Shown: positions 63,303-64,000 of the stretch, one piece after another
Position numbering within the stretch: position 1 is the stretch's first letter
Layout: every line of letters starts with the position of its first letter
Origin: Sphaerotilus sulfidivorans
GTDB lineage: Bacteria > Pseudomonadota > Gammaproteobacteria > Burkholderiales > Burkholderiaceae_C
Reading direction: 5' to 3'
Length of the DNA: 64,000 bases
Assembly (NCBI RefSeq): GCF_013426975.1
Contig: NZ_JACCPY010000022.1
Location: 1 to 64,000, forward strand
Made by a program: the position numbers and the translations under genes
Notes under the pieces: generated by a model
Databases searched by the model: none
What the model was told of the DNA's origin: nothing
What the model saw: the letters and a program-made list of their open reading frames with translations, nothing else

Positions 63303-64000
63303 GCGCCGGCCGACAGCGCGGCGGCCGCGTCCAGGCAGACCTGGCCGCCGGCGGCGCGCAGCTGGCGCGCCGCTTCCAGGCCCAGCGCCTCGGCGGCCGC
63401 GGTGTCGGTCACCTCGGCCGACACGTTCACGACATGCAGCGGATGCGCCGCATCGACCGGATGGCCCAGCCGCGCCTGCAGCGCGAGCGTGCCGCCCTGC
63501 CAGTGCGCCCAGGCGGCCAGCGGCATGCTGCAGCTGCCGCCCAGCGCCCGCGACACCGCGCGCTCGGCATGCACCGCCAGCCAGGTCGGCGCGTGGGTCA
63601 GCGACGCCAGCGCCTCGCGCAGCACGGTCGAATCGGTGCGCACCTCCAGGCCGAGCGCGCCCTGCCCGGCCGCCGGCAGCATCACGTCCGGATCGATCAC
63701 CGCGCGGATGCGCGCGTCCAGGCCCAGCCGCTTCAGGCCCGCGGCGGCCAGCACGATGCCGTCGTACTGGCCCTCGTCGAGCTTGCGCAGCCGGGTGTCG
63801 AGGTTGCCCCGCAGCGGCTGCACATCCAGATCCGGCCGGATCGCCTTGAGCTGCACCACCCGGCGCAGGCTCGAGGTGCCGACCCGCGCGCCCTGCGGCA
63901 GCGCCTGCACCGACTCGAAACGGGGCGAGACCCAGGCATCGCGCGGGTCCTCGCGCTCCAGCACGGTGCACAGCGAGAAGCCCTCGGGCATCTCCATCGG
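63299..64000 (-). CDS. hemC: Porphobilinogen deaminase (hydroxymethylbilane synthase), 5' part beyond window
   Basis: About 233 C-terminal residues are visible; the first 80 or so lie past the right edge. GTSSLRRVVQLKAIRPDLDVQPLRGNLDTRLRKLDEGQYDGIVLAAAGLKRLG contains the substrate arginines, LPAAGQGALGLEVR is typical, and LGGSCSMPLAA holds the cysteine that carries the dipyrromethane cofactor. The stop TGA overlaps the hemD ATG. First gene of hemCDXY. Confidence 0.96.
   Translation of the reverse strand, partial: PMEMPEGFSLCTVLEREDPRDAWVSPRFESVQALPQGARVGTSSLRRVVQLKAIRPDLDVQPLRGNLDTRLRKLDEGQYDGIVLAAAGLKRLGLDARIRAVIDPDVMLPAAGQGALGLEVRTDSTVLREALASLTHAPTWLAVHAERAVSRALGGSCSMPLAAWAHWQGGTLALQARLGHPVDAAHPLHVVNVSAEVTDTAAAEALGLEAARQLRAAGGQVCLDAAAALSAGA

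Overview
The window is a stretch of chromosome from a very GC-rich betaproteobacterium of the order Burkholderiales. Support comes from the hemC-hemD-hemX-hemY order, a petABC (cytochrome bc1) operon followed by sspA-sspB, a DUF3579 gene beside argD-argF, a fused MsrA/MsrB, and the strong G/C bias at third codon positions. A Leptothrix/Sphaerotilus/Rubrivivax-like lineage is my inference. I see no integrase, transposase, phage gene, plasmid function or CRISPR array; almost everything looks like core or lineage-typical chromosome.

Layout. 1-6 kb: MocR-type regulator (cut by the edge) divergent from a pyridoxamine-phosphate-oxidase-fold protein, glutathione peroxidase, membrane protein, phosphotransferase, MsrAB, a 4Fe-4S protein and a LysR regulator. 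6-10 kb: two divergent chemoreceptors, one with a zinc-binding CZB domain. 10-19 kb: acetyltransferase, nitroreductase, mmsA with a divergent LysR gene, dadA with a divergent argP, a PhoD-type phosphatase and a universal stress protein. 19-26 kb: SEC-C protein, cobalamin adenosyltransferase, aroG with a newly read leader peptide and terminator, tldD divergent from dinB, a YbaN-like gene and tRNA-Thr. 26-31 kb: sspB, sspA, petCBA, mscL. 31-46 kb: GGDEF/EAL protein, aromatic aminotransferase, a tandem pseudo-receiver protein, lplT divergent from alr, cytochrome b561, thioesterase, a DUF4394-like lipoprotein, LysE exporter divergent from radA, a hybrid sensor kinase coupled to a cysteine-less sulfite-oxidase-fold protein, and ppnP. 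46-56 kb: acyl-CoA ligase, a Ser/Thr kinase-UspA fusion with a metallophosphatase, a chorismatase-like enzyme, a lipoprotein, argD-argF. 56-64 kb: DUF3579 protein, a hydrolase/P450/membrane-peptide operon, two tRNA-Arg genes, hemY-hemX-hemD-hemC (hemC cut by the edge).

The most interesting signal lies upstream of aroG on the minus strand. A near-consensus promoter (TTGACG-17-TACATT) is followed after 8 bases by an unreported 24-codon ORF in which codons 4-13 hold six Phe, one Tyr and one Trp. A strong rho-independent terminator and a competing antiterminator segment follow, then the DAHP synthase gene. This reads as ribosome-mediated attenuation of the aromatic pathway by charged tRNA-Phe (and perhaps Tyr/Trp).

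A second pattern, repeated across the window, is a -10-like hexamer only 6-9 bases before the start codon, with no Shine-Dalgarno. It is seen at the LysR gene at 5108, argP, the aroG leader, tldD, dinB, alr, the LysE gene and radA. It suggests that leaderless transcripts are common in this genome.
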